From positions 1-64,000 of IMG/VR virus record IMGVR_UViG_3300029989_000016: a stretch of 64,000 nt of DNA. One strand, given 5' to 3'. Below, one piece after another: positions 1 through 9,059 of this stretch (position 1 is its first letter; each line of letters starts with the position of its first letter). The translations under genes and the position numbers were made by a program. Origin of the DNA: a virus. The notes below the pieces were generated by a model. That model saw only the letters and a program-made list of their open reading frames with translations, was not told the origin of the DNA and did no database searches.

Positions 1-1
1 T

Positions 2-331
2 CAAATCGTACATCGTTACGACCACCTCAAACACGATATGGTTCCAGCGTTTGACTTCAGCGCTGCCGCTATGTTTGGCCAGTTGACCCCGATTCTTTCC
101 GCTGGTGAGGATACAGCTTACTTGTGTCTTATTACGCCGCAAATCTGCGCGGCTCTGGCGGACTTCAAAGAAGGCGATTATTTCCTCGCAGTCGGCGACC
201 CGGCAGTAATCGCAATTTGCAGCGGCGTGATTTTGCGCCAAGTGAATAAAATGAACCTGCTCAAATGGGACAGGAAAACTCAAGTCTATTTCAATATGGA
301 GATTGCACCAGAATGGCCGACGATATCTTAA
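2..331 (+). CDS. Hypothetical protein, 5' end cut by the window
   Basis: The frame is open from base 2 to the stop at 331, so the gene begins before the window; the first ATG at 38 is probably internal. About 109 residues are visible, with no motif I recognise. The stop overlaps the start of the next gene at 313, which suggests translational coupling in one operon with the DNA-metabolism genes downstream. Confidence 0.6.
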   Translation, partial: QIVHRYDHLKHDMVPAFDFSAAAMFGQLTPILSAGEDTAYLCLITPQICAALADFKEGDYFLAVGDPAVIAICSGVILRQVNKMNLLKWDRKTQVYFNMEIAPEWPTIS

Positions 332-933
332 CCCTGCCCGGCGACGACGCGCCGCCCCTCGACTTCTTCGGCGATGCGGACGGCTCTGGCGCAGTGCAGG
401 CTGAACCGGCGACGCTGGAGCGCGTTACTAATCTGGCCCTCGCAGCGCTGGAACTGGAAGCGGAATTGCTGGTAGATTCCGTCGCGCTGGAAGAAAAAAA
501 TGCTCGCCTGCAAAAGATTCTGCGCTACCAGATTCCTGACATTTTGAAGGAATTGCAGTTGGCAGAATTCAAAATGGAATCAGGCCACGTCATTTCGCAA
601 AAGGAAAGCATCAACGCCAGCATCAGCGAGGCCAATAAACCGGCGGCGTTTAAATGGCTGGAGGATGAACAGTGCGACGGCATCATCAAAACGAAGTTAC
701 TTTCCGAATTCGGCAAGGGCGAATATGCAAAAGCAGTTCTGGCCCGCGCCGAAATGGAAAAGGCAGGCTATGCTTGCTCGCTGGATCGCGGCGTGCATCC
801 GGCCACGCTTAAGTCGTTCGTAAAAGAGCGCCTGGAAGCTGGTAAAGACTTGCCGCAGGAATTGTTTGGTGTTCATAAATTTACGGCAGCGGTCATCAAA
901 GCCCCGCCGAAAAAGAAGCCATCCAAAAAGTAA
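313..933 (+). CDS. Conserved phage protein of unknown function
   Basis: The protein has 206 residues. I place the start at ATG 313 rather than at 265, because translation from 313 opens with a typical acidic linker (MADDILTLPGDD) and overlaps the previous stop by only 19 bases. The middle is charged and helical (about residues 50-110). The C-terminus ends in a lysine-rich tail (PPKKKPSKK), which could contact nucleic acid. It sits directly upstream of a putative ssDNA-binding protein, a MazG-like enzyme and DNA ligase, so a role in DNA replication or repair is likely, but only by context. Confidence 0.6.
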   Translation: MADDILTLPGDDAPPLDFFGDADGSGAVQAEPATLERVTNLALAALELEAELLVDSVALEEKNARLQKILRYQIPDILKELQLAEFKMESGHVISQKESINASISEANKPAAFKWLEDEQCDGIIKTKLLSEFGKGEYAKAVLARAEMEKAGYACSLDRGVHPATLKSFVKERLEAGKDLPQELFGVHKFTAAVIKAPPKKKPSKK

Positions 934-1005
934 AGTTTGCAGTAAAATACCGATAGCAGCACCTAAGCCGCAAGGCACTTAAAACCACTAGAAAGGCATC
1001 ACAAA

Positions 1006-1896
1006 ATGACGACCACCAAAAACGCAGTAGTTGACCCTACCATCGCAGCAGCAGCTGTAGCCCTCGTGCAATCGGGCGGCAACGTCGTGATGGCCATGGA
1101 CTTCCTGGGTGACGAAGACATGGGTATGGCCGGTTTCGAAGGCACCGATAAAGACTCGTTCGCCATACCGTTCCTGCAAGTGCTGCAAAAAATGTCGCCG
1201 TTGGTTGACCCCGACCATGCCACCTACATCGAAGGCGCAAAGGCCGGTATGTTCCTGAACACCGTAACCCGCAAGCTGTACGATGGCAAGATCGGCCTGG
1301 AACTGGTTCCATGCGCATACAAACGCACCTATATCCAATGGGGCGCTAACGAGGCTGGCGGCGGCTTCAAGGGCGAGCATACGCCGGAAGAAGTGGACGC
1401 GATGATCGCAAAAGGCACCATCGCAGTCCAGGATGGTAAGTACTTCCTGCCGCTGCCGGATGGTTCGGTGAATGAGAAGAAAAGCGATTATTTCTCGGAC
1501 ACGCGCTCCCACTTCGTCGTGATTATCGATCCCGACACGGGCGATACCAGCCGCGCCATCTTCCCTATTTCGGGCACGCTGACGAAGGCCAGCAAGATGC
1601 TGATGACTTCGTTGCAAGAACGCAAAGTCATGCACGGCGGCGTGAAGAAAACGCCTCCGACCTTCGCCAGCAAGGTGAAGGTAACGACTACTGCAATGTC
1701 GAACGATAAAGGCTCCTGGAGCGGTATTTCGTTCGCAATGGGCGACCTGATCGCTGACGCCGAACTGTTCAACGAATCGAAGTCGTTCCACAAGTCGGTA
1801 TCTGGCGGCGAGATCAAAGCGGATCACTCCCGCAGCGAGCAAGCGCAGACCGGCAATGCTGCCGCGCCGCGCCCGCAAGAGGCTGAAGGCTTCTAA
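1006..1896 (+). CDS. Putative ssDNA-binding or recombination-associated protein
   Basis: This 296-residue protein follows an AGAAAGG ribosome site. It has an acidic, alanine-rich N-terminus and a mixed alpha/beta core (about 45-270). It ends in a flexible tail rich in Q, A, P and E that finishes with EAEGF. An acidic tail with a terminal aromatic residue is typical of phage ssDNA-binding proteins such as T7 gp2.5, where it recruits replication partners. No domain motif is diagnostic, so the assignment rests on the tail and on the neighbours (MazG-like enzyme and DNA ligase). Confidence 0.4.
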   Translation: MTTTKNAVVDPTIAAAAVALVQSGGNVVMAMDFLGDEDMGMAGFEGTDKDSFAIPFLQVLQKMSPLVDPDHATYIEGAKAGMFLNTVTRKLYDGKIGLELVPCAYKRTYIQWGANEAGGGFKGEHTPEEVDAMIAKGTIAVQDGKYFLPLPDGSVNEKKSDYFSDTRSHFVVIIDPDTGDTSRAIFPISGTLTKASKMLMTSLQERKVMHGGVKKTPPTFASKVKVTTTAMSNDKGSWSGISFAMGDLIADAELFNESKSFHKSVSGGEIKADHSRSEQAQTGNAAAPRPQEAEGF

Positions 1897-1920
1897 GCGC
1901 TTCGGCAAATAAGTAACCAG

Positions 1921-1946
1921 TAGGGCGCTTCGGCGTCCTATTTTTT
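1921..1946 (+). terminator. Rho-independent terminator with TTCG loop
   Basis: The stem TAGGGCGC pairs with GCGTCCTA (one G-T pair) around a TTCG tetraloop, followed directly by six T. It ends transcription after the ssDNA-binding-like gene, or attenuates it before the MazG-like gene. Confidence 0.8.
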
Positions 1947-1965
1947 AACCTAACGAAAGTGAATT

Positions 1966-2562
1966 ATGAGCAAGCAAATGGGCAACAACAATATCTACGC
2001 CGCTATCCGCGAATGGGCAATCGCCCGCAACCTGATTGACGGCTGCACTGCCAAAGATCAAGCCCTGAAGCTGTCCAGCGAGTTCGGCGAATTCGCGCTG
2101 GCGTTTATGGGTAAGTGCGGTCAGGACGAAGACAAGCGCTATATCGATATGAAAGACGGTATCGGCGATTCCATCGTGGTGCTGACGATCATCGCCGCGC
2201 AAATCGGCGTCAACATCGAAACCATCTCACCAAACCCTCCAAGCGACTTCAAGTATCTGGCCGCGACTTACAAAGTTATCGGCACGCAAGTGGCAATCGG
2301 AAATCTGTCCGACTCTCTTCTGAAAAATAACCTGATCGATGCGCGTGTTCAAATCCGAACCGTCCTGGACTGCTTGCAGCGCCTGGAAAATGAATTCGGT
2401 TTCGCCCGCTACGAATGCGTTATGGCGGCATACGAAGAAATCAAAGACCGCATGGGCGTGATGTACAACGGAACCTTCATCAAGTCCACAGACGAAAACT
2501 ACGCCCGCGCAATGGCCGAAATCGAAGCGCTCGATCAGCAGCGCGCAGCAAACCCCGATTAA
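1966..2562 (+). CDS. MazG-like nucleotide pyrophosphohydrolase
   Basis: The 198-residue protein has the all-alpha NTP pyrophosphohydrolase signature: an ExxE pair (E39, E42 in SSEFGEF), then a second acidic site (D64, D68 in KDGIGDS) within helices. The C-terminal segment KDRMGVMYNGTFIK is also typical of phage MazG-like proteins. Enzymes of this fold hydrolyse (d)NTPs to NMP and pyrophosphate. In phages they are proposed to clean the nucleotide pool or to lower ppGpp; which applies here cannot be told. It lies between a terminator and the DNA ligase. Confidence 0.75.
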   Translation: MSKQMGNNNIYAAIREWAIARNLIDGCTAKDQALKLSSEFGEFALAFMGKCGQDEDKRYIDMKDGIGDSIVVLTIIAAQIGVNIETISPNPPSDFKYLAATYKVIGTQVAIGNLSDSLLKNNLIDARVQIRTVLDCLQRLENEFGFARYECVMAAYEEIKDRMGVMYNGTFIKSTDENYARAMAEIEALDQQRAANPD

Positions 2563-2568
2563 CCATCC

Positions 2569-2594
2569 TGCCGCGAGTCGTCCGGTTCGCGGCA
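2569..2594 (+). other. Intergenic hairpin before DNA ligase
   Basis: TGCCGCGA pairs perfectly with TCGCGGCA around a 10-base loop. There is no T-run, so it may be a pause, mRNA-stability or processing hairpin rather than a terminator. Confidence 0.5.
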
Positions 2595-2616
2595 CTTCCA
2601 TAGAAAGACAAAGAAT

Positions 2617-3534
2617 ATGAGCACTATTAAATCCGTCCTGCTGGCAGTCGATTACGATCCCTCCGTGCCTATCCGCGATAAGCTGGGTTCCGGTAAAATA
2701 GACGGCTATCGCATCCACAATAACGCCGGTCACGCCCTGACGCGCAGCAACAAATCGCCTGGCAATATCTTCGTTACCCGCGAACTGTCGCACCCTCTTT
2801 TGGCAGGGCTGGACGGCGAGGGTATCGTCGGAGATATGAACGACCCCAACGTGTTCCAGGGTACGTCTTCCGGCTTTAAGCGCGTTGAAGGTGAACCGGA
2901 TTTTAAGTGGATTATTTTCGATGACTACACACACCCTCTGATGCCGTATGAGGATCGCCTAGCCGCAACTATCGAGCGGGTAGACCGCATCCGAGACGAT
3001 CCCCAGGCGCGGCACCTGCGCGACCGTCTGCTGGTGATGCCGCACGTTCCGCTCAACAGCGACGAAGACCTTGAAGAATTCGAAGGCGAACAGCTAGGCC
3101 TGGGCCTGGAAGGCGTAATGCTGCGCAGTAAGAATGGCGTCTACAAGTTCGGTCGCTCCACGCTGAAGTCCGCCGAACTGCTGAAGGTTAAACGCTTCTC
3201 GCACGGCGAAGGAACCGTAATCGGGTTCGTGGAGTTGATGCATAACGACAATCCTGCGTTCAAGGACGAACTGGGCCGCACGAAGCGCAGCGAAAAAGCG
3301 GAAGGTCTTTATCCATCCGGCATGTTGGGGTCTTATATCGTTGAATCACCAGAGTACGATAAGCCATTCAACGTGTCATGCGGCTCGATGTCGCATGACG
3401 AGCGCCGAAAGCGCTGGGTTATGCGATTTTCTGACCTTAACGAACTGCTTCGCTTCAAGTACTTTAAGCACGGTATGAAGGATGTCCCGCGCCACGGTTT
3501 ATACGCCGGTTTCCGTGATCCTTCCGACCTGTAA
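2617..3534 (+). CDS. ATP-dependent DNA ligase
   Basis: This 305-residue protein joins nicks using ATP. The nucleotidyltransferase motifs are in order: motif I KIDGYR with the adenylated lysine K27, motif III-like WIIFDDY (98-104), motif IV EGVMLR (165-170) and motif V LLKVKRF (188-194). An OB-like C-terminal region follows from about 195. The short N-terminus and single catalytic core resemble minimal phage ligases such as that of T7. An AGAAAGA ribosome site precedes ATG 2617. Its role in lagging-strand and repair synthesis fits the exonuclease and DnaE genes encoded further along the window. Confidence 0.9.
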   Translation: MSTIKSVLLAVDYDPSVPIRDKLGSGKIDGYRIHNNAGHALTRSNKSPGNIFVTRELSHPLLAGLDGEGIVGDMNDPNVFQGTSSGFKRVEGEPDFKWIIFDDYTHPLMPYEDRLAATIERVDRIRDDPQARHLRDRLLVMPHVPLNSDEDLEEFEGEQLGLGLEGVMLRSKNGVYKFGRSTLKSAELLKVKRFSHGEGTVIGFVELMHNDNPAFKDELGRTKRSEKAEGLYPSGMLGSYIVESPEYDKPFNVSCGSMSHDERRKRWVMRFSDLNELLRFKYFKHGMKDVPRHGLYAGFRDPSDL

Positions 3535-3574
3535 CCGCCCGGCGCAGGATTCGAAAACGATTCTGCAATGTTCT

Positions 3575-3626
3575 AAAACGCCCACTATTCAGGCACCTTA
3601 CGAGGGCTTTATTTAGTGGGCGTTTT
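3575..3626 (+). terminator. Long-stem terminator after DNA ligase
   Basis: A 13-base perfect inverted repeat (AAAACGCCCACTA and its complement) has a 26-base loop, and its right arm ends in TTTT. It closes the replication operon before the next promoter. Confidence 0.7.
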
Positions 3627-3648
3627 AACGTCCAGAGTGTAAATGGCA

Positions 3649-3677
3649 TTTACTTTCAGTGTATAAAGAGCGATAAT
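3649..3677 (+). promoter_or_regulatory. Sigma70-like promoter
   Basis: TTTACT, a 17-base spacer and GATAAT lie just downstream of a terminator and upstream of the gene at 3700. The same TTTACT-N17 arrangement recurs at 11809-11837 (minus strand) and 56554-56582. Confidence 0.65.
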
Positions 3678-3699
3678 ATAGATTCAGTAGGAGATTTTT

Positions 3700-4014
3700 A
3701 TGTCACGTTTTCACGTAAGATGCATGGATTGTCAGGCGCGGCAAGTTCTACGCATGCGCCCAGATGAATACATAAGGCCGCGAAAGTGCAGGGCGTGCGG
3801 CAAGTCCCGGTTTCGGATAGACAAATGGATGCAAGAGCGCAATACCAGGGCGCTAGGCTGCATGTGCATCGGGTACAAATGGGCAGGTATTATGTCCGGG
3901 GCTATGCACAGAAAAGGCAGCAAGGCGTGCTGGTTTCGCAAGGACGGAACGCCGCGAGTCCCTGGCGATAAAGATTTTTATGATGAAGAATGGAGCGCAG
4001 CAAATGCAGCTTGA
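3700..4014 (+). CDS. Small zinc-ribbon protein, function unknown
   Basis: The protein has 104 residues and starts behind AGGAG. Two CxxC pairs near the N-terminus (C9/C12 and C31/C34) look like a zinc ribbon. The rest is basic and aromatic. It is the first gene after a promoter and overlaps the HNH-like gene downstream. Binding of nucleic acid is plausible, but nothing specific can be read. Confidence 0.6.
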   Translation: MSRFHVRCMDCQARQVLRMRPDEYIRPRKCRACGKSRFRIDKWMQERNTRALGCMCIGYKWAGIMSGAMHRKGSKACWFRKDGTPRVPGDKDFYDEEWSAANAA

Positions 4015-4366
4015 GATAGAGGACGACGGATGGCATGCCGGGCCGCTATTCGTCATAAATAAGATTCGCCCGCTAGTGCGCCCGAAAGGGAAAGAGGGCA
4101 TAATACACCGTGCGCAGACGAAGCGGGCGACGCCTCCGTGGGCCGATATGCAGGCAATCGCCGCGCTGTATAAGGAGGCGAAGCGCCTAACTATTTTGCA
4201 TGGGGAATTATACGTTGTCGATCATATCGTGCCCAAAATAAATGATCGAGTCTGCGGACTGCATGTATCGTGGAATCTGCGAGTTATACATTGGCTTGAA
4301 AATGCAAAGAAGGGCGCATTCACTTGGCCCGATATGCCTTTCGAACAATTAACCTTTTTGGAGTAA
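4004..4366 (+). CDS. HNH-endonuclease-like protein
   Basis: The segment VDHIVPKINDRVCGLHVSWNL (split here as VDHIVP and VCGLHVSWNL) and the following ENAKKG match the conserved core of a phage HNH-like family, with the paired D-H and a late N. Such proteins may nick DNA, or may be degenerate homing-type nucleases. I prefer ATG 4004, eight bases after GGAG, over ATG 3980; the product is then 120 residues. It overlaps the previous gene. Confidence 0.6.
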   Translation: MQLEIEDDGWHAGPLFVINKIRPLVRPKGKEGIIHRAQTKRATPPWADMQAIAALYKEAKRLTILHGELYVVDHIVPKINDRVCGLHVSWNLRVIHWLENAKKGAFTWPDMPFEQLTFLE

Positions 4367-4368
4367 TT

Positions 4369-4707
4369 ATGAGTACCATAACATATCGACGTAACGGAGC
4401 CACGCGAACTATCCCTACAGGCTTTAGTGTGACTACGCTTTTCTTTGGCTCTATCCCAAGCTTTTATCGCGGGCATTGGCTGGTGGCAATACCTGCATTA
4501 CTGCTTATCGATCTTTTGGCCATCAATCTTTCGCTGTCACTCTTGCACTTCGAAGACTTCGGGCTTTCCCTGTTGGCAGTCCGCGCAATCGTAGCATCGT
4601 TCAGAAATCGCTGGTTGGCCGAGCATTTTGAGGCTGACGGCTGGACTTGCCGCGCAGATGGAATTTTCGAAGTACACCACAAACAAAATCCAATCCAAGG
4701 AGCATAA
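4369..4707 (+). CDS. Membrane protein, DUF2628-like
   Basis: The 112-residue product starts at ATG 4369 behind TTGGAG. It has a hydrophobic segment at about residues 38-62, flanked by FYRGHWLVA, and a C-terminal RNRWLAEHFEADGW. The order of a short soluble head, a membrane part and a terminal R-x-W-x-AEH motif resembles DUF2628 membrane proteins, whose function is unknown. Confidence 0.55.
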   Translation: MSTITYRRNGATRTIPTGFSVTTLFFGSIPSFYRGHWLVAIPALLLIDLLAINLSLSLLHFEDFGLSLLAVRAIVASFRNRWLAEHFEADGWTCRADGIFEVHHKQNPIQGA

Positions 4708-4708
4708 G

Positions 4709-5449
4709 ATGTCTTTCAAAAAACCCGGCAAGGGTGGCGTATTCACCACCGTATTTTTCCTGTTGATGATAGGCGGCGTAACGGCTGCTGGAATTGACGT
4801 TGAACGCTCGTCAAAAGCCGAGGCTGCGATTGCCTTCGAAAAAATGGCGTCCACAAAGACTTTGAACCGTGAGACGCCTAACGTCAAGCCGGATGATATT
4901 GCCGCGCTTGCCAGCAAGCCAGCTGCCGAAACGTCCACGAAAGTCGTGTCGAACCGTGCCCGATTTAAGAAGGGCGTCTGGGAGGTTTCGCAGTGGCGCG
5001 ACGACTTCACGAAAACTGATATGAGCATTAAATGCTTGTACTCGGATCGACAAATCATCAATAACGTTGCGGGCTATGCCATGCCCTTGGAAGAGCGCGA
5101 AATGCTTTGCATACGCTCGACTCGCGGCGGCAAGTATGACGTATTCGTAAGGCTGCACTTCCAATTCATGACAGAATATACAGGCGTTGGCCATGGTAAT
5201 TTCCGGTTCGATTCGAAGGATGGCACTTCTGATTTTAAATCATATTATGTCGGTCGTAATTCCAACTGGGATTATCCGGGCGCAATCGTGATGGAATCTT
5301 CGGATGGAAACCTGGAAGAGTTGGCGGCGCGCATCGAGGCGTCTAAGTCGGTGTCGTTCAAGATAATGCTTATGGACGGTCGCGTCCAGACATTAATCTT
5401 TAGCAATCCCACGGGCAACCGCTTTATCGAAAAAGTACCCTATGAGTAA
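4709..5449 (+). CDS. Hypothetical protein with N-terminal membrane anchor
   Basis: I start this 246-residue protein at ATG 4709 behind AAGGAG, not at the upstream start at 4628. Residues 10-28 form one membrane span or uncleaved signal, followed by a soluble alpha/beta region likely in the periplasm. No family is recognised. It overlaps the next gene, a lipoprotein, by 8 bases, so the two are probably coupled. Confidence 0.6.
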   Translation: MSFKKPGKGGVFTTVFFLLMIGGVTAAGIDVERSSKAEAAIAFEKMASTKTLNRETPNVKPDDIAALASKPAAETSTKVVSNRARFKKGVWEVSQWRDDFTKTDMSIKCLYSDRQIINNVAGYAMPLEEREMLCIRSTRGGKYDVFVRLHFQFMTEYTGVGHGNFRFDSKDGTSDFKSYYVGRNSNWDYPGAIVMESSDGNLEELAARIEASKSVSFKIMLMDGRVQTLIFSNPTGNRFIEKVPYE

Positions 5450-5633
5450 CAATAGTTTCCGTAGTAAAATAGCGATTGCCGCGCTGGCCATTTTATTATC
5501 CGGTTGCGCGGCCATTGCAGAGCGCCGGGCAGGGTTCGATAGTCGGCACCCTTGCGGCAACGTGTTGGATATCTGCCCAGGCGACAGCAAAATAATCGAC
5601 GCAATTTCGCGTACACTTAATGGGAGTAATTAA
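5442..5633 (+). CDS. Small lipoprotein
   Basis: The 63-residue product has a basic start, a hydrophobic stretch and a lipobox LSGC (cysteine about residue 22), so it should be a lipoprotein of the cell envelope. Two further cysteines follow in the mature part. Small phage lipoproteins are sometimes outer-membrane spanins, but this one lacks the proline-rich stretch of classic Rz1 and no inner-membrane partner is evident. Confidence 0.6.
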   Translation: MSNNSFRSKIAIAALAILLSGCAAIAERRAGFDSRHPCGNVLDICPGDSKIIDAISRTLNGSN

Positions 5634-5634
5634 A

Positions 5635-5898
5635 ATGCGTAAATGGTTTAATGCGACTTTCAGCCGCAAGAACGTAAATCCAGATCAGGTAAAAGAAATT
5701 TCCGGCCTGCTCATCACCATCATCGGCCAAACCGTATCCGGCAAGGTTGCCCGTGCGGCGCTCGTCGGGGTCGTTACGGTCGGGGGTGTATACCTGTCGG
5801 ACGACAGCCCCAAGCCTACCCCCTCCGCAGATGCCGTAACCGTCGCAGCGGCCCGCCTCGCAGCGCCTGCCCCTATCCCCGCGACGCCTTCGCAGTAA
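5635..5898 (+). CDS. Small single-span membrane protein
   Basis: The start at ATG 5635 gives 87 residues. A hydrophobic stretch (about residues 36-53) is followed by a proline/alanine-rich tail. It is the last gene before a strong terminator that faces the endolysin gene. It could take part in lysis, but it has no recognisable holin feature beyond its size and span. Confidence 0.5.
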   Translation: MRKWFNATFSRKNVNPDQVKEISGLLITIIGQTVSGKVARAALVGVVTVGGVYLSDDSPKPTPSADAVTVAAARLAAPAPIPATPSQ

Positions 5899-5918
5899 GG
5901 GCCGACGCCGGGCAAAAG

Positions 5919-5943
5919 AAAAGCCCCTTTTCAGGGGCTTTTT
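5919..5943. terminator. Bidirectional terminator between convergent operons
   Basis: AAAAGCCCC pairs with GGGGCTTTT around a 6-base loop, with A-runs and T-runs on both sides. It separates the plus-strand small genes from the minus-strand virion block. Confidence 0.85.
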
Positions 5944-5956
5944 AACGTCTGCCGGA

Positions 5957-6418
5957 TTAGCGAACCGGCAAGATTCCTACGCGGGTTCCTTTTGAGTCGA
6001 TTGTGATGATGCGGTTGACTGCGCGCTCTACCGTCTTCGTGCTGACGTGAACCCAGGTCAGTTCGTTGATGATCTGTCCGATTCCGAATTCGTCCAGGTG
6101 CGGCAAAAGCAGGTTGCAGACTTCGTAGGGAGTCAGGCCCTTTGCCTTGAAGTCGCAAGCATAGCCCTTTACGTGGTGGCTGCTGTCCGCGCTTCCGATG
6201 CCGCGATTTACCGGGATCGAACGGAACCCGGACAGATCGTACATTGGCGTATCTGCGCCGCGATGCGCGCTGAGGAAGTCTCGGATTTTTTGCAGCATCG
6301 TCGCAGTTGCGGTCAGGTTTGCAATCTCTTCGGCACTAGGAACGTTAGGTACTTTATGGGCCGAAGCCCATGCCGAATCGGTAAGCTCTTTGAGTTTGAA
6401 GTTTTTAGCCAAGTTCAT
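5957..6418 (-). CDS. Endolysin-type peptidase, M15 (VanY/DacD-like) family
   Basis: This 153-residue enzyme should cut peptide cross-links of peptidoglycan. The M15A zinc site is visible: SxHxxGxAxD at residues 80-89 (H82, D89) and a late WVH (H124) as third ligand. The N-terminal part (1-55) is helical, without a separate wall-binding domain. I start it at ATG 6418, behind AAGGAAAT, because the earlier start lacks a ribosome site. It is the last gene of the late minus-strand operon, a usual place for lysis genes. It has no signal peptide, so it needs a holin that I cannot identify. Confidence 0.8.
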   Translation of the reverse strand: MNLAKNFKLKELTDSAWASAHKVPNVPSAEEIANLTATATMLQKIRDFLSAHRGADTPMYDLSGFRSIPVNRGIGSADSSHHVKGYACDFKAKGLTPYEVCNLLLPHLDEFGIGQIINELTWVHVSTKTVERAVNRIITIDSKGTRVGILPVR

Positions 6419-6438
6419 TTTGATTTCCTTATGGTTTA

Positions 6439-9057
6439 TTAAGCAGTTTCCGCGCTTGCCTCCCAATGCCCCTGGACATTATATTGTCTAGCGGCTATTG
6501 AAGGTCTTATGGTGAATCTCTTGGTGGAAGTATCAGATGCTACAACCCCGCCCTGGAATGCCGTAGGCGTGCCATTTGCTGACGTTCCTTGGCACGCCCA
6601 TCCTGCAACGTTTCCGATGTAGCCGCGAAGACTCACAACAGGAGGGGTGGCCATAGAAACTGGGAATCTTATTATAAACTTTCCGTTGTTTTCAAGAGAA
6701 TCGCATCCGTCAGAATAAGACACTCCTGCCAGAAGTGCGGTTGCGTCCGCTGCGATGAAAGGCGCCATATTTTCAGGGAACGAATTACAATACTTTCTCT
6801 GGCACATAGAAAGTTCCGTGGCGATATCGCGGCGAGAAAATGGCATTGCAGGCCCAACATTAAAACTTACTCCAGAAAGGCCGAAAGTGCCATTCGATCC
6901 CAATACGGATACGGCCCCAGTAACGCCGATGAACGTTCCTGATCGCCACGCACCCGCCGCAGCCAAAAGTCCTGATCCTGATCCGAGATTGAACCGAATA
7001 CGGAGGCCTGTTGAGGTTCCGCCTCCAATAGCATTGGCCGTATCGCCTGGAATGTTTACTGTGATGGCAGTCCAGACGTTTGCGACTGGTATGCTAAATG
7101 TGAAAGGGAAGGACATAGATGCAATGGAATTGAAAATTGCGCCAGAGTGAGTTCCCGCGATGCTTGATCGAACCATGGCTGACAAAGTGCATGATTTAGC
7201 ACTTGCCGTGCCATACTGAATGTCGGCCAAGTTATTTCCTTCGATGGATTGCGTAATCTGATACCCCTCATTGGCAGGTGCGACGTATGCCGCGACCGAT
7301 CCAAAACCTAAATAATTTGGGAATCCTAATGCTGTTGCCCATGCGCCGTAGTTTAGTCCGAGGGTGAATTTTCCACCTACAGTCGGATCATAATTCCAGT
7401 AATCCAGGCAATATCCTGTGGCCGTAGTGGACGATCCTATAAATCTTTGATTTACTCGCATGTCTCCATTTATTATTCTGTTCTGCATTCCGCCAAGGAA
7501 TGAGCCATTAATGCTGGCCAGATTAAAGTTCTGGGACGCATCGCCATTTATAGCGGCCTTGAGATTAAGCTCATAATTATCGTTTACTCTGGCAGTGCAA
7601 ATTCCCACCTGCCACGTATTAGCTCCATCAGAAACAAGCTCGGCTTGCTGACCATTAAATATTTGTAAGTTTGAAAGCACTCCTTGATAGCTGATGATGG
7701 AGCTGCCAGAAGGAGATATGGTAATAGTAGTCTTGGTTTGTAAGCCCTTGACGCTTGAGAACGTAACGACATCACCAGATTTTGCACCTATTGATGATGG
7801 CGTTGGAATGATGACAGAAAAGTCCGCATTCGCACCTACGATTAAAGAGCCTATATCGGTCGAAGATATTGCTATAGCTCCGGTTAGTGCGGTAATTTTC
7901 GTGTACCCAGACAATCCACCCTTGATCATTCCTTTTACTGCTGATGGAGTTGATCCGCTGTTGGTTTGATACCACGCGCCGGAGCCTGTGCTTATGGCGA
8001 AAATTGCAGTCTCTCCGGCTGATAGATAGTACGAGGTTACTGTAGAGCTGGAGTCGGACAGCACGACGCCTGATGCAAAGTTGATAGTACCGCCCGCAAT
8101 CGCAGTCACTGAAAACGCCATACCCTGCAATGCAACATCCATAGCGGGAACGTTAAGGGTGGATGTGGCGCTTGCCATCTGAATCCACGATCCTGCCATT
8201 GCGTTCGTGAATGCTACGGTTGCTCCAGATGCCACTGCCGAACCAGCGCCATAGTACTTAAGTCCCAATCCCATCACATAGGACGTAGATGCAGCCTGAT
8301 TAGTGTTGTTGAATCTCGCAGCCGTTGGAACGGTCGGCGATCCTTGGAACGCCGGGGATTGCAGAGGTGCAGCGGTCGCCCAGGAAGTAAACGGCAATGT
8401 GTTTATTTGTGACCTGGAATTAATGCTTCCGTCATAGCCTCGATAATTCTGAATCTTAACAGTGCCTGAACTAGTGGCCCACGTTTTTGTTTCAAGCATT
8501 CCTGCGGCGATTGTGGGCGGCTGATTAGAACTTGCTGCCAAAATAGCATCTGATTGGAAAGCGAATGTTCCATCAGCAACAACATTGAAGTCGATTGCAG
8601 CTTGAATAATAGCTGCTGAAGGCCCTGACAGCCCACCCCAAGGCATTGGAATTGCACTTACGATATTGGCATAAGTTCGCACAGGCTCCCATGATGTGGG
8701 CGACGATGCAGGGTTTGTTACATTCGCCGCGACAATAGAGCGATATGGAACCGCAACGCCACCTGTAACGTAGCTGACTTCTGAATTTATGTCGTAGCCA
8801 CCAGGCATATCGCTGTACCAGATCGGGCGAGAATATTTTTGCCATTGCTGTACGTTTTCCGACAACAAGTTAAACAAAAAGTTTTGCGCTCGTCGCTCAA
8901 CGGCTTTTGCGGCGGGATTACCTGATGCAAGACTGATTTCATAGTCCGGGCCGTAACCGTTCGTAAAGTTGACGAAACCGGCAGGGCTTAATTGCGGAAC
9001 GTCTACCAAGTCACCCGCATTTGCGAAGGGCTTAAGAATTAATTTTGGGCTTGCCAT
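6439..9057 (-). CDS. Tail fibre / receptor-binding protein
   Basis: The 872-residue protein is rich in G, S, T, A and N, with repeated short beta segments as in trimeric fibres. The N-terminus (about 1-120) probably anchors to the baseplate. Near residue 540 the segment GGMQNRIINGDMRVNQR begins a distal jelly-roll-like module often seen at the ends of phage fibres. It follows the baseplate genes directly, in the expected order. Receptor specificity should lie in the last 300 residues. No chaperone gene follows. Confidence 0.8.
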   Translation of the reverse strand: MASPKLILKPFANAGDLVDVPQLSPAGFVNFTNGYGPDYEISLASGNPAAKAVERRAQNFLFNLLSENVQQWQKYSRPIWYSDMPGGYDINSEVSYVTGGVAVPYRSIVAANVTNPASSPTSWEPVRTYANIVSAIPMPWGGLSGPSAAIIQAAIDFNVVADGTFAFQSDAILAASSNQPPTIAAGMLETKTWATSSGTVKIQNYRGYDGSINSRSQINTLPFTSWATAAPLQSPAFQGSPTVPTAARFNNTNQAASTSYVMGLGLKYYGAGSAVASGATVAFTNAMAGSWIQMASATSTLNVPAMDVALQGMAFSVTAIAGGTINFASGVVLSDSSSTVTSYYLSAGETAIFAISTGSGAWYQTNSGSTPSAVKGMIKGGLSGYTKITALTGAIAISSTDIGSLIVGANADFSVIIPTPSSIGAKSGDVVTFSSVKGLQTKTTITISPSGSSIISYQGVLSNLQIFNGQQAELVSDGANTWQVGICTARVNDNYELNLKAAINGDASQNFNLASINGSFLGGMQNRIINGDMRVNQRFIGSSTTATGYCLDYWNYDPTVGGKFTLGLNYGAWATALGFPNYLGFGSVAAYVAPANEGYQITQSIEGNNLADIQYGTASAKSCTLSAMVRSSIAGTHSGAIFNSIASMSFPFTFSIPVANVWTAITVNIPGDTANAIGGGTSTGLRIRFNLGSGSGLLAAAGAWRSGTFIGVTGAVSVLGSNGTFGLSGVSFNVGPAMPFSRRDIATELSMCQRKYCNSFPENMAPFIAADATALLAGVSYSDGCDSLENNGKFIIRFPVSMATPPVVSLRGYIGNVAGWACQGTSANGTPTAFQGGVVASDTSTKRFTIRPSIAARQYNVQGHWEASAETA

Positions 9058-9059
9058 TG

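Noticed and set aside
988-1908. 306-residue minus-strand open frame
   Set aside because: It is a mirror of the ssDNA-binding-like gene, with no family features and no fit to the operon.
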